A DNA stretch of 64,000 nucleotides. Origin: Daphnia pulex. Taxonomy: Eukaryota > Arthropoda > Branchiopoda > Diplostraca > Daphniidae. The DNA is taken from NCBI RefSeq assembly GCF_021134715.1, contig NC_060020.1, positions 4,340,001 to 4,404,000 of the forward strand. The letters run 5' to 3'. The translations under genes were made by a program, and so were the position numbers. The notes beneath the pieces were generated by a model. The model searched no databases. It saw only the letters and a list, made by a program, of their open reading frames with translations, and was not told where the DNA came from. Below are positions 31,901-48,605 of this stretch, in pieces (the first letter of the stretch is position 1; every line of letters begins with the position of its first letter).

Positions 31901-34900
31901 AAAATAAAAATAAACAGATCAAACACAAAAAGTCAAACAAATAAAAAAAAACAAAAACTGGTAATAATGGCGACCGTTAAAAAGAAAGCGAATGAATCAA
32001 TCATTCGACTGGATGGATGAGCGCAGTTCAAAGGCACGTTGCCAACTGCGATACATTATCGGGAATGATTTGATATACATTTTCTGCGCCTGCTTTCATT
32101 TCTTTGGGGCGGAGGACAACTCCTTCCTTTTTCTTTTTTGCTATTGACTGCTGCTGCTGCTGCTTGCAATTCGGTTGCAGCTGTCTGCACTTTGGCCCGA
32201 TTGATTTGCGCCCAGGAAAAGTCTTCCGCGCGTCATTAACTCATTTGACACGGCACGGTCATCCACGGAAATATTGAACTACCATTTAAGAACTAGGTAT
32301 AAGCCCACATGGATGAAAGAAGAAACTCACGGTGGAAGAAGAATCAAGAAGAAGAGTTCCGGCGTGAAAGTCGGGAACCGAAAACTGTCGTCGCGGTCCG
32401 GATGGGTGCAACCTGGAATGCGAGTGGCGCCCCTCACTCCTTCGCATAATCCAACTCCGGCAGCACTGCGTCGTTTTCAATCATTTATTCATACATGGTA
32501 TTATGTGTGTGTGCAGTATTAGGTCGTTTGTTGATGTTTGGATTGCAGATATATACACGGGAGAGCGCCAGTCCGGATGGAAACAGGATCAGCAACAGAA
32601 TCGCAACGAGAATAAAAAAAAGAGCAAAAAAGAGAAAGACAAATGAGATGAATGGGATGTAAAGCCGTTACGCAGCAGTAGCTCGACAGAAAGAAAAAAA
32701 ACGGCTAGTCTTCCCAAAGAAGACAAGGCCAATGTACGAGTATATAAAAAGAAAAAGAGAAAGAATAGAGCGGAGGATGTGACTTACTATAGAATTCCGC
32801 CGACAGCTGTCCCGAGCAGAATCAGCAAGCTATTTGGACGAGTGTGTAGAGAATATCCCGCGTTACATGCAAGTACATACAAACATTTTTATATCCAGTT
32901 GTACAAGCCGAAAAGAAACGGAACTGCTGAAAAAGGGACATGTAATAATGGAACGCAACAGAACGGAAGGAGGGAAAAAAGGACATCAGAGAGAGTATGA
33001 CCCGAGTAGAAATGTACCAAAATATAAAAGAAAGTCAGCAGTAGAGCTAGCAGAGGGTCAATGAAGTCGTATTGCTGAACTGAGTGAAAGAGACAAGCAG
33101 AAAACAACGTGCTGCCGCCGCAATAACAAACGCTTGTACGGGGCGTACAAGTTGTTGACAAGAGCATATTATTTAAAATTACATTTGGGATCGGTTCGGC
33201 TTTCTGCCCACTGCTGTGGGATCAGCCGGTTGCCACAGCCCACGTATAAATCCGATATCTCTGCTTACAGCTCATCGTTTTCAAACATCAACTTTCAGGG
33301 GTCCTCTACAAAATGCAATTACGATCGACGTGATGGGACAGTTTCTAATTTACCGCCCATCTCTGAAATGAAAAGGGTTGAATAAAATGTATCAAATCAA
33401 AAAGCTACGTGATGTTCTCTTTTTTTTTTATTTCTATTTTTAGGGGGAATGGGGCAATATAGTTTGTTTCTGAAGTGCCAATTCCTTTCCTGGAACTGTG
33501 CAACTCTTAAAAGAACGGATGTGGAAGACGTAAAACTCGATAGGATAGTAGGATCGATTTTCTCGACTCGGGAAATTTTGTTTTTAGCTTTCTGAACATA
33601 CTATTAAAGGACGCTAGAAAGTCGATAGAGATAGTAAAACGTAAAATACATTTAGTTATACAAGGGAATTGAGACTGAGACTGCACAAGGGAGCCAGCGC
33701 CAGCTATACTGTTAATCTCTGTGCGAAACGACAACATAGGAACGATCGATAATCTAATAGTAAGTTTTGAGCATCATCAGGACACACTGCGGTCTATGCA
33801 ACCCGCCTTTCATCCGTTATGCATCGAGTTTCCACGGAGCCAGTGACTGCGGAACCTCCTCCCGAGAGTTCAAACTGGTTGTCATCGTCCACTCAAATGT
33901 ATTTATAGAAAAGAAAAATAAGAAAGCCAAGACCAGAATTGGTCCCACGCACATATCCTTACTCACCATGACTCAGGGATTCTTGATGAGATGACGTGCG
34001 CGTGATGAAAAGCTTGTAGGCAAATGGTAATGAACGAGCGGCGTGACGAACGGCGGCGAGATTGCGGAAACCATGCAATGAAATAGAAAAACAAAAAGAC
34101 ATTTCACAAAAGTTTCCAACAGCTTGAAAAAACAAACATTCGTTTTGCATTGTCTCTAAAACCAAAATTGTGTGAAAAGGTAGTTTAAAAAATCATTAAC
34201 ACCCAACATAACGAACAATTTTTCATAGACATTTAAGCAAGAACTGTGTGGCGAAGCATAAGAGCGAGTTAATAACTCTCCTCGCCAGTTCGTGTTCTAT
34301 TTGTGATGGGAAAAAAATCTTAATTTCTTTTTTCCTGCTCTCGCTCTTTCTTCGTAGCAATTAACGAAAGTGTTGCCTCGCCGGATTAGCCGGTTTCTCA
34401 CGGTAATCCGTATTTATGCCAACCACGTCTTATTTCAAAAGTCTGATTTGTTATCTTTGGGGGGAATGTTTACTTATAGCAGCTGCCACCGAAGGTTATA
34501 AAAGAAAAAAAAAAGTTTCACTTCATTTCTATTCCAAGCACGAATAGGCCGGTGATTAAATTTTATTCCCTGTTTATTAAAAATAATAAAATAAACTGAC
34601 GTCAAATTGAGTTCCGATGGACGTAGGATATATATAATTCGACGTCAGTATTAATTTCCATATCAGCCACTCATTCTCTAACTACAGGTACCAGGACGTG
34701 CTGCCGGCGTGACGGCAGGTCCCTCTTGGTCATAAAATTTTCTAGCTGCACTTTCCTTTTGGGAGATTAAAGTTAAACATGATTAAATTTGAAAATCATT
34801 CAACAATCTGCAATGTGAAACATTGATGATTTGTTAGCAAGACATCCAGTGTTGTTGTTTTTAGAAAATCAAAACGCTTAAAATTAAAACATTAATACAT

Positions 34901-36635
34901 TTGCAAAGTAAGAGTAAACTGTTGAAACTACAATTATAAACACTGCAGCATGGAACATTTCAGAAAAACTTGCTCAAGAAAACATGAAGTTTATGATTAC
35001 CATGTTTTCTATGTCAACGAGATTGTTTTCCACAAAAACATGTCATTTTTCTGCAGGAACAACACTGGAATGATTTGCTTGCAAACAACTTGTGTTGGTT
35101 TCACAACTAAGTTTAATTATTATTATTCAATGATTTTCAAATTCAAAAATGTTTTGCCTTTAATCTCTAGAAGTAAGGAACAAATTGGAAATTTTTTGTG
35201 TACTAAGAGGTTTTCACAAATCAACACAATTGCTTTTCAGATTTACTTTAAAAAACATTCAACAATACTTAATCAACACACTTAATCATTCAAATTGAAT
35301 TTTACCTTTAGCTTAATTTTTGGCTCCTTCCTATCTTTTTTAAAAAAACTTTTGAAACAAAACAAAAAGCAGACGACATTTCTCTTCGAGAAATGATAAA
35401 ATTCGAACCCCCCCCCCTCCTTAAATCCAACCCTCTTGGAAGCCAAGAGGGAATAACTTCAAAAAGTACCCAATTAAAATAAAATGATTAAAATTCAACA
35501 CGTTTTCTGAACCTATTTTTGTATCTTGAACGGAAGTGTAGAAGAAAACGCTTTTCATCAACTACAGTGAGATCGAGTGCGATTTATATATGTTTATGTT
35601 TAAAGAAATGCGGGTGAAAATCGATTATTGATATTTAGGAACCCAGTAACCTTTTTAAATTGAAGCAATTTAAGCTAGTGTTCTATATCTTAAACTCTTA
35701 AATTAATTCATCTTGATATGGAAGAAAAATTTAGAAACCCTCGAGATGATCAAAGTGCTTAAAATGTAAACAAGTAAACATAATTTGGTGGCTGTTGTGC
35801 TGGTTTTTAGTCGTTGGCAGAGTATTTAATTAGAACTTCAAAAATACGCAGGAATAATTTGACCCAGCTAAAGTAAACATGAAATCGAATATCAAATTTT
35901 CTCTTGTCTGTTGTGATTCGGCCCACAGTGAAAAACCATGAATGAGAGAGCGAATGATTTGTTCGGCCGAAAAATGTCTTTCATCTATCTTCCTCTTTCT
36001 ATATACAGTCAAAGGCAAATAACATCTCATCTATTTTTCAACGTAATGCGAAACTGGATACATTCAAAAAACGCCCTTGTATACAGCATATATAGATGGC
36101 CGGTCGTAAAGAAGTCATACGTACTAGTTATATAGGGATATGATTAATTACCCACTTTGGCCAAACCGGCCACGATGATAAAAGTGGTGAACGTGATGTA
36201 AATTCCGATTTCGTCCCATCGCCAACTGGCCACATGAATTCCATTATGTTCACCTCCGTGATTTTCTTCTTCGTGAACCGAACTGTTTTCTGGGTCCAGC
36301 TGCGGCTGGGATAAATCATCTTTTTCCAGCATGACTGGATGATGGTTGGTTTCGTCTTCTCCGTTGGCAACTTCCTTCCACCGCCTGGATCGGCTACTTC
36401 TCTCTGCTTTGTGGCGGAGTTCTGATTGCCTATGTTGCTTATGTAACCAGTGCCAAAAGTGCCGTTCACTTTGCCGGATGCTGGTGCTTTCGGGATGGTC
36501 CAAGACGGGCACCTGCTCTAGGTTGCCATTAGCGTACGACTGCCGATCCAACGGGTTTGTCGGTGGTCCTCCCGCCGACGTCAACGTTGCGTGTAACAAC
36601 AAAAGGAGAAACAGAATCCCCATGGTAACCGGCAT
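25941..36635 (-). CDS. Sodium/proton exchanger, SLC9A (NHE) family, paralog B
   Basis: Seventeen coding exons: 36635-36152, 34012-33967, 32829-32788, 32384-32331, 31821-31740, 31003-30976, 29904-29671, 28824-28639, 28475-28394, 28322-28105, 27964-27762, 27665-27576, 27509-27444, 27372-27272, 27203-26699, 26610-26361, 26287-25941; 1,005 aa. Signal peptide [20 protein letters not shown], then a luminal or extracellular segment longer than in paralog A. The motifs are the same as in [40 protein letters not shown] (Asp near 324), [12 protein letters not shown]. The tail is Pro/Ser-rich and ends [10 protein letters not shown]. Exon lengths and phases match A nearly throughout, but B has an extra 73-bp intron (26,288-26,360) in the tail. 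The start of exon 4 is uncertain: the splice used here avoids a TAG but drops conserved-looking HPDRDDS codons. The intron after exon 11 carries about 21 T's. Confidence 0.9.
29029..29050. repeat. (AC)11 microsatellite
   Basis: Eleven AC dinucleotides lie in the large intron between exons 7 and 8 of exchanger B. It is a simple sequence and a likely polymorphic marker. Confidence 0.9.
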
Positions 36636-39600
36636 CGAAACTCGGAGCTCCACTTCTCAAAACCCGCTCACAAATGAGAGATAGACTCGTTGGTAGAAAT
36701 GTTGATTTGACTTGTAAAAGTCGATCTCATCGTCCTGTAACGAAAACGAGGAAAGAGAAAACGAGAAATCGTGAATCAGTTGCCATAATAACCGAATTTC
36801 ATATACTATACTACAACAATAAAAGACAAATGATCTTATGAATAAAATGTTTTGTGACCTTTCGAAAGCTCTCGGGGATAAATTATTCGGTGAACGCGAA
36901 CTAATACAATTCTGTTGGCACAGGAAAGTGCAGTGGAGTGGAATAGTCTAGATTCTGTACACAGTAGCAGTACGCACACATAACAAAATATCCCGCAAAG
37001 TTTTGGCGGAATGTTTTCCTTTGGCTGCGCCTTTATTAGACTGCGGAATATGCGGTTTCGGTTTCAAATGTTTTCCCTTTCCGGTATGAGGTGTGACGCC
37101 GAAGCAACGGGCCCAGACGACTAAAACTTTGCACTCGGTTGAGAAAATGTCTTAACGGAGCGCAACGCTCATATCTCGCAGAATCTACGGACAAATATTA
37201 AAACCGTGTCAAAAGGGGGTCGAACATCCAAAGTATGCTGAGATTATACTTTAATACATAGGTTAACGGAAGTTTGGAGTCATGGATTCAATGTCTATTT
37301 TGTGACTGATAAATTGTAATTGCTGCGCATATAAACTTCCATTGGAGATAAGAATGGAACGTTGACCCAGACAAGAGGATTAGCTACGTAATAGAGTGTT
37401 GGCGTAGTATCGCCAACCAAGGCGTGATAATTAGGAAACAACGGAACTTACAACTGATAAGAACACCTGCATATTCGTCACATAAACAATTAGGGAATCA
37501 AAATTAACGATGTGGCCGCCGGCACTTGAAACAAAATTGATGTTTAACAGTAGTATGTCCACCTCCACGCTCACTTTGTCGTTCAGTCACGGTGACAAAA
37601 GAATACGTAACCAGTAAATCCAATATTTCTTTTATTGCGTGTGTGTCCTTTTAGATCAATATCCGAATCAATATCGTGTCTGCCACCCGTATACAGTTTC
37701 ATTCATCGTTCAACTCGACAGGACAGGAGACAGATGAACACGACTAGTTCTCACGGGGTTGGGTTTACAACTACCTCATAAACTTCCGGCCGTTCCTTTT
37801 TTGGAAATTTATTGCCCCATATTCCAGCGAGGTGAATAGAGGTGTTCCAGTAATTGTTATGCTGCCGTGTGGGTGAGTGTATGGAGAACAGACAGCAACG
37901 TGTTATTACTAGCAAGAAGAACGTCGTATACATACGTGATCCATCACGCGATAAACGTAATCACGCAACGGACGAACCCAAACCATAGCACTCTAGCGTA
38001 ATTAGCTTGTCGCTGCATTCATTACATAACCCGAATGCTTGAAAATATTACGCTCATTTTCTGGCTTAGATTGTGAGACACATTCTTCAACATATTATTA
38101 TATATCCTAGCTCTTTCTTAATCTTTTAATTCCGTGAACAAAAGTCATTGGAGGAGGTCGTCTTATAGCCGACCCTACACACATATCCAATCTTGTAAAT
38201 AGAGCAGTATCACCACCCTTTTTTCAAATGATTATAATTAAAGACGCTCCACGCGAGAAAACAAAAACAGTCACGAACCGTACATATTATTCCGGGCGTA
38301 CCGACCCATTAAATCATCTGCTTCTCTCTCTCAATGTTGCGCATTTTTGCATTCAACCCAGTGATAAAGATAGACGGCCTTAGTTCGACTACACAAAACC
38401 GATGATTTCTTTAGCTCTCTAAAGGTCACCTTCTACTTCGGCATGTGACTGTGTCTTTCCATTTGGCCGACTACTAGTTTCTTGTTTGTATCTTTTGGTT
38501 TTATTTCAAATGTTGCGCCTTTTTTTATTTCGGTTCTTTCGTGAGGAGCTTTGGCTATTTTTGAAAGGGGCCAATAATAGCGAGAGACACACAGAATGTT
38601 GGTTTTTTGTCCTTCGGACGTCGCGACATAGTAATAGAAGTTGAGATATACCACCGGCGACGTTATGGGGACAGAGACCATATTGTCCTCGACACCATTG
38701 CCATAATCCAATCCCGAACGACGACGTATCGTTGCACCTTCTCATTTCCCGCCCAGTTGTTGTATGTGTCTTGTCGGGAAAACCCCGGACACCTTGATTT
38801 AGCTTTCATCTTTTAACTCTTTGACCGTTTCCTGTATTACACCAACCAGGAAAAAAAGTTAATTTTGGGCTTCCGATCATGAGCCAACTGCCAATCAGAT
38901 TCTTTAAACTATTCACTTTTGCTTACAACAATTTTTTACTTCACTATCCTATGTGTAATGAAAAGGACGACTCTTTGGAGGGAAAAAAAATAGTTAACGA
39001 AATTGTTGGGTAACCATAGAAAAGATTTCAATGGTTTCTGGATCTTAATTATGAGCAATGGAAGAGATGACTTTATAAGGAGGAAAAAAAAGTAAATGGA
39101 TAAAACCATACAAAAGGTTTCAATGATGATTTGTGGAATTGGCCAATGGAAACTGGAAAGAACCTGCGCAATTACTCAACTGAAACGGGAAGGCCAGAAA
39201 ACGAAAGATTCCGGGAAGCATGTCAAGCCAACGGTTGGCTGGCAGTGCACGTTCCCTTCCGAGCGCTTTATTATTTAGCGGAGAATGAAAAGGAGTATAT
39301 TGCGATACTAGTTTATCGCTTCAGCAACCGCAATTCATGTATACGTAATACACCACCGAATCGGACTTCCTTTTTCTTTCATCCCATCAGAACATAGAAT
39401 TTCATTCCTGGGGGGGTTAAAATAAAAGTTTGGTGTGGTCCAAAAAAGATAGCGGCGCGATATGGCCGTTGTGTAGTAGTAGAGCGTATATAGAACACAA
39501 TAAGTTGTCAAGTTCTATCCGCTCTGGGTTGTACATTGAGCGACGATATGCGAATAAGAGAAAAGAAGGGAAAAAAAGCTTTTTCGCTCCAAATGTTGAA

Positions 39601-42600
39601 ATTGAAAGCTCGGCGGTAAACAATGGAAATCTTGAAGAAAAGCGTGAACAACACATATTCTTTCCTTTCCGGGGATTTGCTTGTACTTGTATCTCGGTAG
39701 TGTTCAAATAGTAAACGAGAAGGATCGGCTTTCGGGCTGCTGTTTGAGACGCTCACTTGAATTCTTCTCGCTATCACTGCGCACCCGAGGGGGGTGGGAG
39801 GATGTCAATTGTCATGGCGAATAAAGATTTTTACGTCCAGCAATTCTCGGCCCTTCACAGTCCGCTCCCATTCTTTCATCTCTCGTCTGGCGATTTTTGC
39901 CATTGCTGATGTGATCATGCGGCGTGATGAATTTCTAGACTTGTAAGCTTGGGCAAATATATTCCTTCCGTCTCTATTCGGTACTCTGAGTTTATTCGGG
40001 CGAGTCTCTGCTTTAGTGCCGCATCGATTCCTTCCGACAATCTCGCCCTTTTCAAAAATTTCGCCATTATTTCCCTTAGATGCAGATTTTTTTTTCTCAA
40101 AAATTGTGTGAGTGGGTGGACGCTGTCGCTCATCATATAGCTCTCCGTCGTATAGTCACCGCTCACAATGGGCCCTCCTTTTATATCGCAGCGCATATAG
40201 CGGCATCCAATTTACAGCCGGATTTGAATAAGAATTGCTTACCAAGATTTCGCCGTCGTTTTCTCTTTTTTTCTTCTTCTTCCGATTCCTATCAACTAAC
40301 ACGACCCCAAAGCGATTTCGGGAAGGCAACAATAAAGAAAGACAGTTATTTCCAAGATTTCGCACGTTTTCCCGCTAAGAACGACAAGTCGGCGGCACTG
40401 TAGAACACTCACGTGCATACCGTTTGCACCTAAGCAAACACACTCGGGTAACTAAACGGAAAATGTGATACGGGGATGGGGGAGAATGAAATCAGTCGTC
40501 CTCCACGGACGGTAGCACCACACCGACTGTCATTCCTTCTCCGAGTGACTGGAGAGCAGTTGAACTTGCGGCAAGTATTTCCCGCCCCCCAATCCCATCG
40601 AAAAGAAGAGGTCTGTAGTGGTGGTGGTGGAGAGCGTCTGCGCCCGCGCGTGATATCTTCGTGTGGCACACTCGAGATTGACGGGCGGGTCAGACCGAGA
40701 GAGAGTGAAATATGGTGAAACAAGGGAGAGAAAGAAAAAGAAGAAAATAATTTGAAGCCTCAAAGAGAGAGCGAAAGAGTGGGGTCCGGTACCCGCCCTT
40801 TCACGGTTGTGCTAATGATCCCCAAAATCGTGCCAGAAAAAGGAATTAATTCAAGTGTATCATATCGTTCATCACTCTGAATCGTTCCATTCGTTTTGTA
40901 CGGCTGACTGTATATTTCCGATAGCTTTTTTGGCCAATTCTTCCGCCTACGTGCAGCTTTCACCTTTCAAGTGAAGGTCATCTCCTTTAAATGAATTATA
41001 CAGCAATGAATAAGCGAAACAACGGGTTGATGAAAGGTATAGACGTAATGGGATTAACACTGTACGCATATGGCCCCAATAGTCAAGAGTCCAGATTTAT
41101 TTCCTATCAAAGCCAAGTTCTTTATAAGCTTTTGCTATAAAGACAAAAAAGAAATCAAACGACGCGTGCCAACTCCTTGGCATCACATCAATTCTTTTTT
41201 TACAAGCGAGATTCTTTTTCCATACATCTTCTATTTTGGACGACGCTTAGATTGTTTTGCTTTTCAATATTTTTGCGCCTCTACCATCACAAGACATTTT
41301 CTATTTTAAGGAAACGCTTCAACTGTTTTCACTAAAAAACCTTGTCCGTGGTTTTTGTTTTTTTAATAGAACGGCCGAACTGCGTATTTTGCCCCCGTGT
41401 ATAATCACGGCGGATGGCGGGCATCATCTCTTCTTATCCATTCCTGACAAAAAAAAAGCAAACATTATAAGACCCCTCCCCCCTCCTAAAAATAAAATAA
41501 AGAGACAACAACAAAAATACGGAAACATATGGCGATGAAGGATTGTGAGCAAACTGTCATGTTTGATCGATACGACGGGGGCATAGACAATTTGAAAACC
41601 GCGCGCCGGTTCAAAAATGCATTTCGCGTTTTCGTTGGCGCTATACAATCGGGTCGAGTCGAGTCGAGCCAAGTGACGAAATACATAGATTTTCTCCGTG
41701 CTCACGCAAAGTTGTTGAAAGTTGTGACGGCAGGAGACCTAAGAGGCCCCAGCTGGTCCTTTTTGCATATACAACAGCGAGCGACATAGTCACACTCGGA
41801 ACCACACACACACACATGACCTCATTGCCTCTGCTTCGCATCGGCCTCATTATTAGCATACTAGAGAGCACGGAAATACTCTCGCTCGGTGGAACCTGGC
41901 ATCCCACTCTACTACTGCCCCCCTATATGCTGAAGTTGCCTGTAGTGGGCGTCGTAATCCTTCCTCTTAATCTAGCGATTGATTGCCAACTATTTTTCTT
42001 TTGTGTGGCCATATTTTTTTCTCCAAAAGTTTCAGCATTGTAATGCATTTTTCGGTGGCCAGCTTGCAAGATAGGCTGAAGCGGAAAATCGTCGTCAATC
42101 TCCTGTCTCTGAACTAAAAAAATAAAAAATAAAACATCTATTGGAAAAGATAGGAAAGTAAAAAGAAAAGTGGAGAGATTCATTAATGAGGATTTTTCAT
42201 TTCTGCAGTCTGAGAGAGAGAGCCGGACGACTGAACCCCTTTTCCGGCTCCCTGGTCACGTTTCTGTTTCCTTTGCATTTCCAATCCGGATGCCGCCGAC
42301 GCCGCATGACAAACGTCGCATAGTCAATTCAACCAAAATGGCGAAGGTTGATTCTGTGCGTCATAAATAATGGGGGGAATACTTTCAAAGTCGATCGGTG
42401 GCTAGCATACATTATTTGCGGGTTGCCACTTATTTATAGTCCTTGGGAGAGATACACGCCAACGGTGGGTGAAACGGCCAGACGGCAATCGGGAAGCGGG
42501 ACGGGGGTATTGTAAGTTTAATCTCGCCTTCTAATTGGATTCCTTTCGCCTTTTCTGACATTCTCTGAACTGATCTCCTTCAATATAGGATTTCCACTGG

Positions 42601-43263
42601 TTTCGGTTGCCTAATAACGTCGTTTTCATCTCATCTCTTTGAATCAGTTGGAAGTTTCGCCGATTACCCTAAAACCGGCACTTGGTCAAGATTCAGTCGC
42701 TGTAATAAATTTCAAATTGCGTGATAGCGACGTGCTCTTAAAGTGAAGCCGCTTGGGGCAACATCAAACAGGATTTCGTACTGTTTCCGTGTCGCAATAA
42801 CGTGTCACGAAAGCAAAGTTTAACCCGTTAAAACTAATGGCTCCACGGCAGTTTTGGCACGACGTACGCCTTTTACGACTGGAACAACCGTCGTTCAAGC
42901 GAACAATCAAATAACAGCACTGGAATTTAAAGTAAATAAATAAAGTATGTATGTAAATTTGGTTTCTAAAGTATGAAACTTATCTAAGATTCTCTTTTTA
43001 TTGTCGATTGATTTGTTTCCTGTACAAAATTCCATTGTGGACCTAAAAGGATCTAATAATGCAACAAACGACAACGAAAGAAATTCCCGAAAAACTAGAG
43101 AAGCTCCAGCAAAGTAGCAAGAAACGAAACTTTGACTGGCCCGCTGAAAGGAAGTTCCGATGGGAGAGCATTCAACGTCGTTGTCGGCACGCAGACACGT
43201 AGCTCAGGCCAAAAGGCAACAACAGAAATGGTGCAGCGTTGTTGCCGGGCCAGATTTTGCTGT
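36636..43263. other. 6.6-kb non-coding interval
   Basis: No gene was found between the exchanger B start and the AFG3L2 stop. ORFs of 60-107 codons occur on both strands (for example 39,131-39,397, 40,080-40,403, 41,424-41,705), but none has a recognisable domain, splice continuation or low-complexity signature of a known family. The part next to 36,635 should hold the exchanger promoter and leader. The part near 43,200 is probably AFG3L2 3' untranslated sequence. Confidence 0.45.
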
Positions 43264-46745
<3,482 letters not shown>

Positions 46746-47340
46746 TTTATCGCCAAAAGAATGTTCCTAATATTTCACCTTCAATTACGATTTTATTAAC
46801 TATTACTGAAAATAAAACTTATCGTTAAGATCAAATGCTCCTCCAAGAGTCCAAGTAGCACATGAATTCGAGGAGACGATTTCAAGCAGACGAACACTTA
46901 CGTAAACTGAGTATTATTATGCGATTTTAGATACAGACATGCGCGGAATTACATCATCTTTTAAAAATTCCTAAGGACAATCTCTCGACATACTATACTC
47001 GTCAACCGTAAGAATTTTATTTTTATTGAATAAATTTTTCGCACAAACGAAAGTTAAAGCACAATTTGATTCATTTTTCTAGAATTCAAATTTAGTTCGT
47101 AAAATGGCCACTAGAGGTCCACCCGAGGTGCGTCTATAATCAGTTTTAAAAAAAATTGTTAAACCAAGCGCCCGTTTGAAAACTTGGCTGCTAATGTTTG
47201 GATCTTTTTTTGGTTTTTCCAGTGTAAACACAATCAAATTTTAAACTCTACTTCTAACTTCACTCCGTTGCTTTTAAATTTTACATTCGTTCAGACTGCG
47301 GAGTATGTAGTTTCTTTGACTGTGTAAATCGGAGTACACC
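46746..47340. promoter_or_regulatory. Shared divergent promoter region of AFG3L2 and CENP-L
   Basis: The 595 bp between the two start codons must contain both promoters. No TATA box at a convincing distance was seen on either side, which would fit housekeeping-type initiation. No specific factor site is claimed. Confidence 0.5.
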
Positions 47341-48605
47341 ATGAGCCGACGAAAAAGCAGTATTTTATTGCCCTTCAACCTCAATGCAACTAAAACTGTT
47401 AATCAAACGGACGAAAATGTCACTGCTTTACGAACCACAATCAAGACGCCACAATTTAAGACGCCTGCAAGTCGGCGGCGGACTGTGGTTGAGATTGTGG
47501 AACCAGAGTTGGATGAAAATGACCTTGAAGAATTTGAAGGTAAGCATCACATCATTTCAAGAAGAGAAGAGACTGACAACTGACTTTTTAATTTTTTTTC
47601 CAGATTTGAAGCGGAAAATGTGGAGTGTCTATCGTGTGTCTGACTTGAATAGCTTTGACCATACAAAACCAACCACGTTTCCCCGATATGGACGTATTTT
47701 ATCAAGATACCTGGTCAACTCTTTCAGCACTCAAGCAGTGACATTACAGGCAAAATTTGTACTTAAACCGGATATTCAAGGATTTGACCAAGAAGATCTA
47801 CCAGTTCACATTAAAGTTGAAGATGTACAGCTATCACAGCCTAGACTTGTTTACGAAGGTTAGTTGGTGTAATCACTTTAAATTTGAAACCAGCAACTAG
47901 CATATTCTCTTTCTAGGTCTCCTTTTATCAGCTCGTAAATCTGAAGAATCAAGAGCCGACGGTGTTGTTCATTTGCCGGTTCTTTTGGCAAGAGGCCCAC
48001 TAAGTGTTAGAGATAAAGTTCACCATTGCTTGTCTGCCGTTTTTTCTTCCTCCATAAACGAAGTTTCAATTCCCACCGATGACATGCATTGGATGATTGC
48101 AGCTTGGTCAGGATTCTTAAACGAATCAAGAAATAATAAAGAAGTAAGCTTTATGTATGGCATTCCTTCAAGAACAGACACTATCCAATGTCAATACTCT
48201 GTAAATTTCATCAAGGACCTTTGGAGCTGGTAAACCAATAATATTTAGACATATTTTGCTTGCCACTTAACTCATTTGAACTTTATTTGAAATCCAGCAT
48301 CCATGATATGGACAACCGCGATGTAGAATTGAGCGAAGTAAAAAGATTCTACTCTTCGTTGATAAAACACACTGCAAACACTGTTGGTCTAAACTTGAAT
48401 AACGTTCCTTTGATCATGTACAAAACTCCTGATTTTGAACTTCATACTGTTGGGAAAGTAAGGATTAGGTGCCGAAAAATTTATGATTGTTGAATTGAAC
48501 TAACTTGCCCGTTTATGTTTCTATTAGGTTAAAGTGAACACTCTCGAATTCATCCCTAGGATTTTACATTTCATTGCTGACTTATGTGAAAAAAAACATG
48601 AATGA
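47341..48605 (+). CDS. CENPL: Centromere protein L (CENP-L)
   Basis: Five exons, 47341-47539, 47604-47858, 47917-48229, 48298-48457 and 48528-48605, give 334 aa (human about 344). A basic N-terminus (MSRRKSSILLPF) precedes the conserved domain. Family-like segments in order are KRKMWSVYRVSDLNSF, VVHLPVLLARGPLS, DMHWMIAAWSGFL and the C-terminal helix EFIPRILHFIADLCEKK. These align by eye with vertebrate CENP-L at equivalent places. CENP-L pairs with CENP-N in the constitutive centromere network that reads CENP-A chromatin (family knowledge). Identification rests on recalled family pattern and length, not on a search. Short 55-70 bp introns are typical of this genome. Confidence 0.8.

Noticed and set aside
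31428-31940. 170-codon minus ORF reading through exchanger B exon 5
   Set aside because: Only 31,821-31,740 of it is a real exon. The rest is intron kept open by low-complexity sequence.
35390-35420. Possible tRNA T-arm (ATTCGAACC run)
   Set aside because: No matching D-arm, anticodon arm or acceptor stem could be drawn around it.
39131-39397. 88-codon ORF with a plausible composition
   Set aside because: No homology, signal or splice continuation recognised. Such lengths occur by chance in this 6.6-kb interval.
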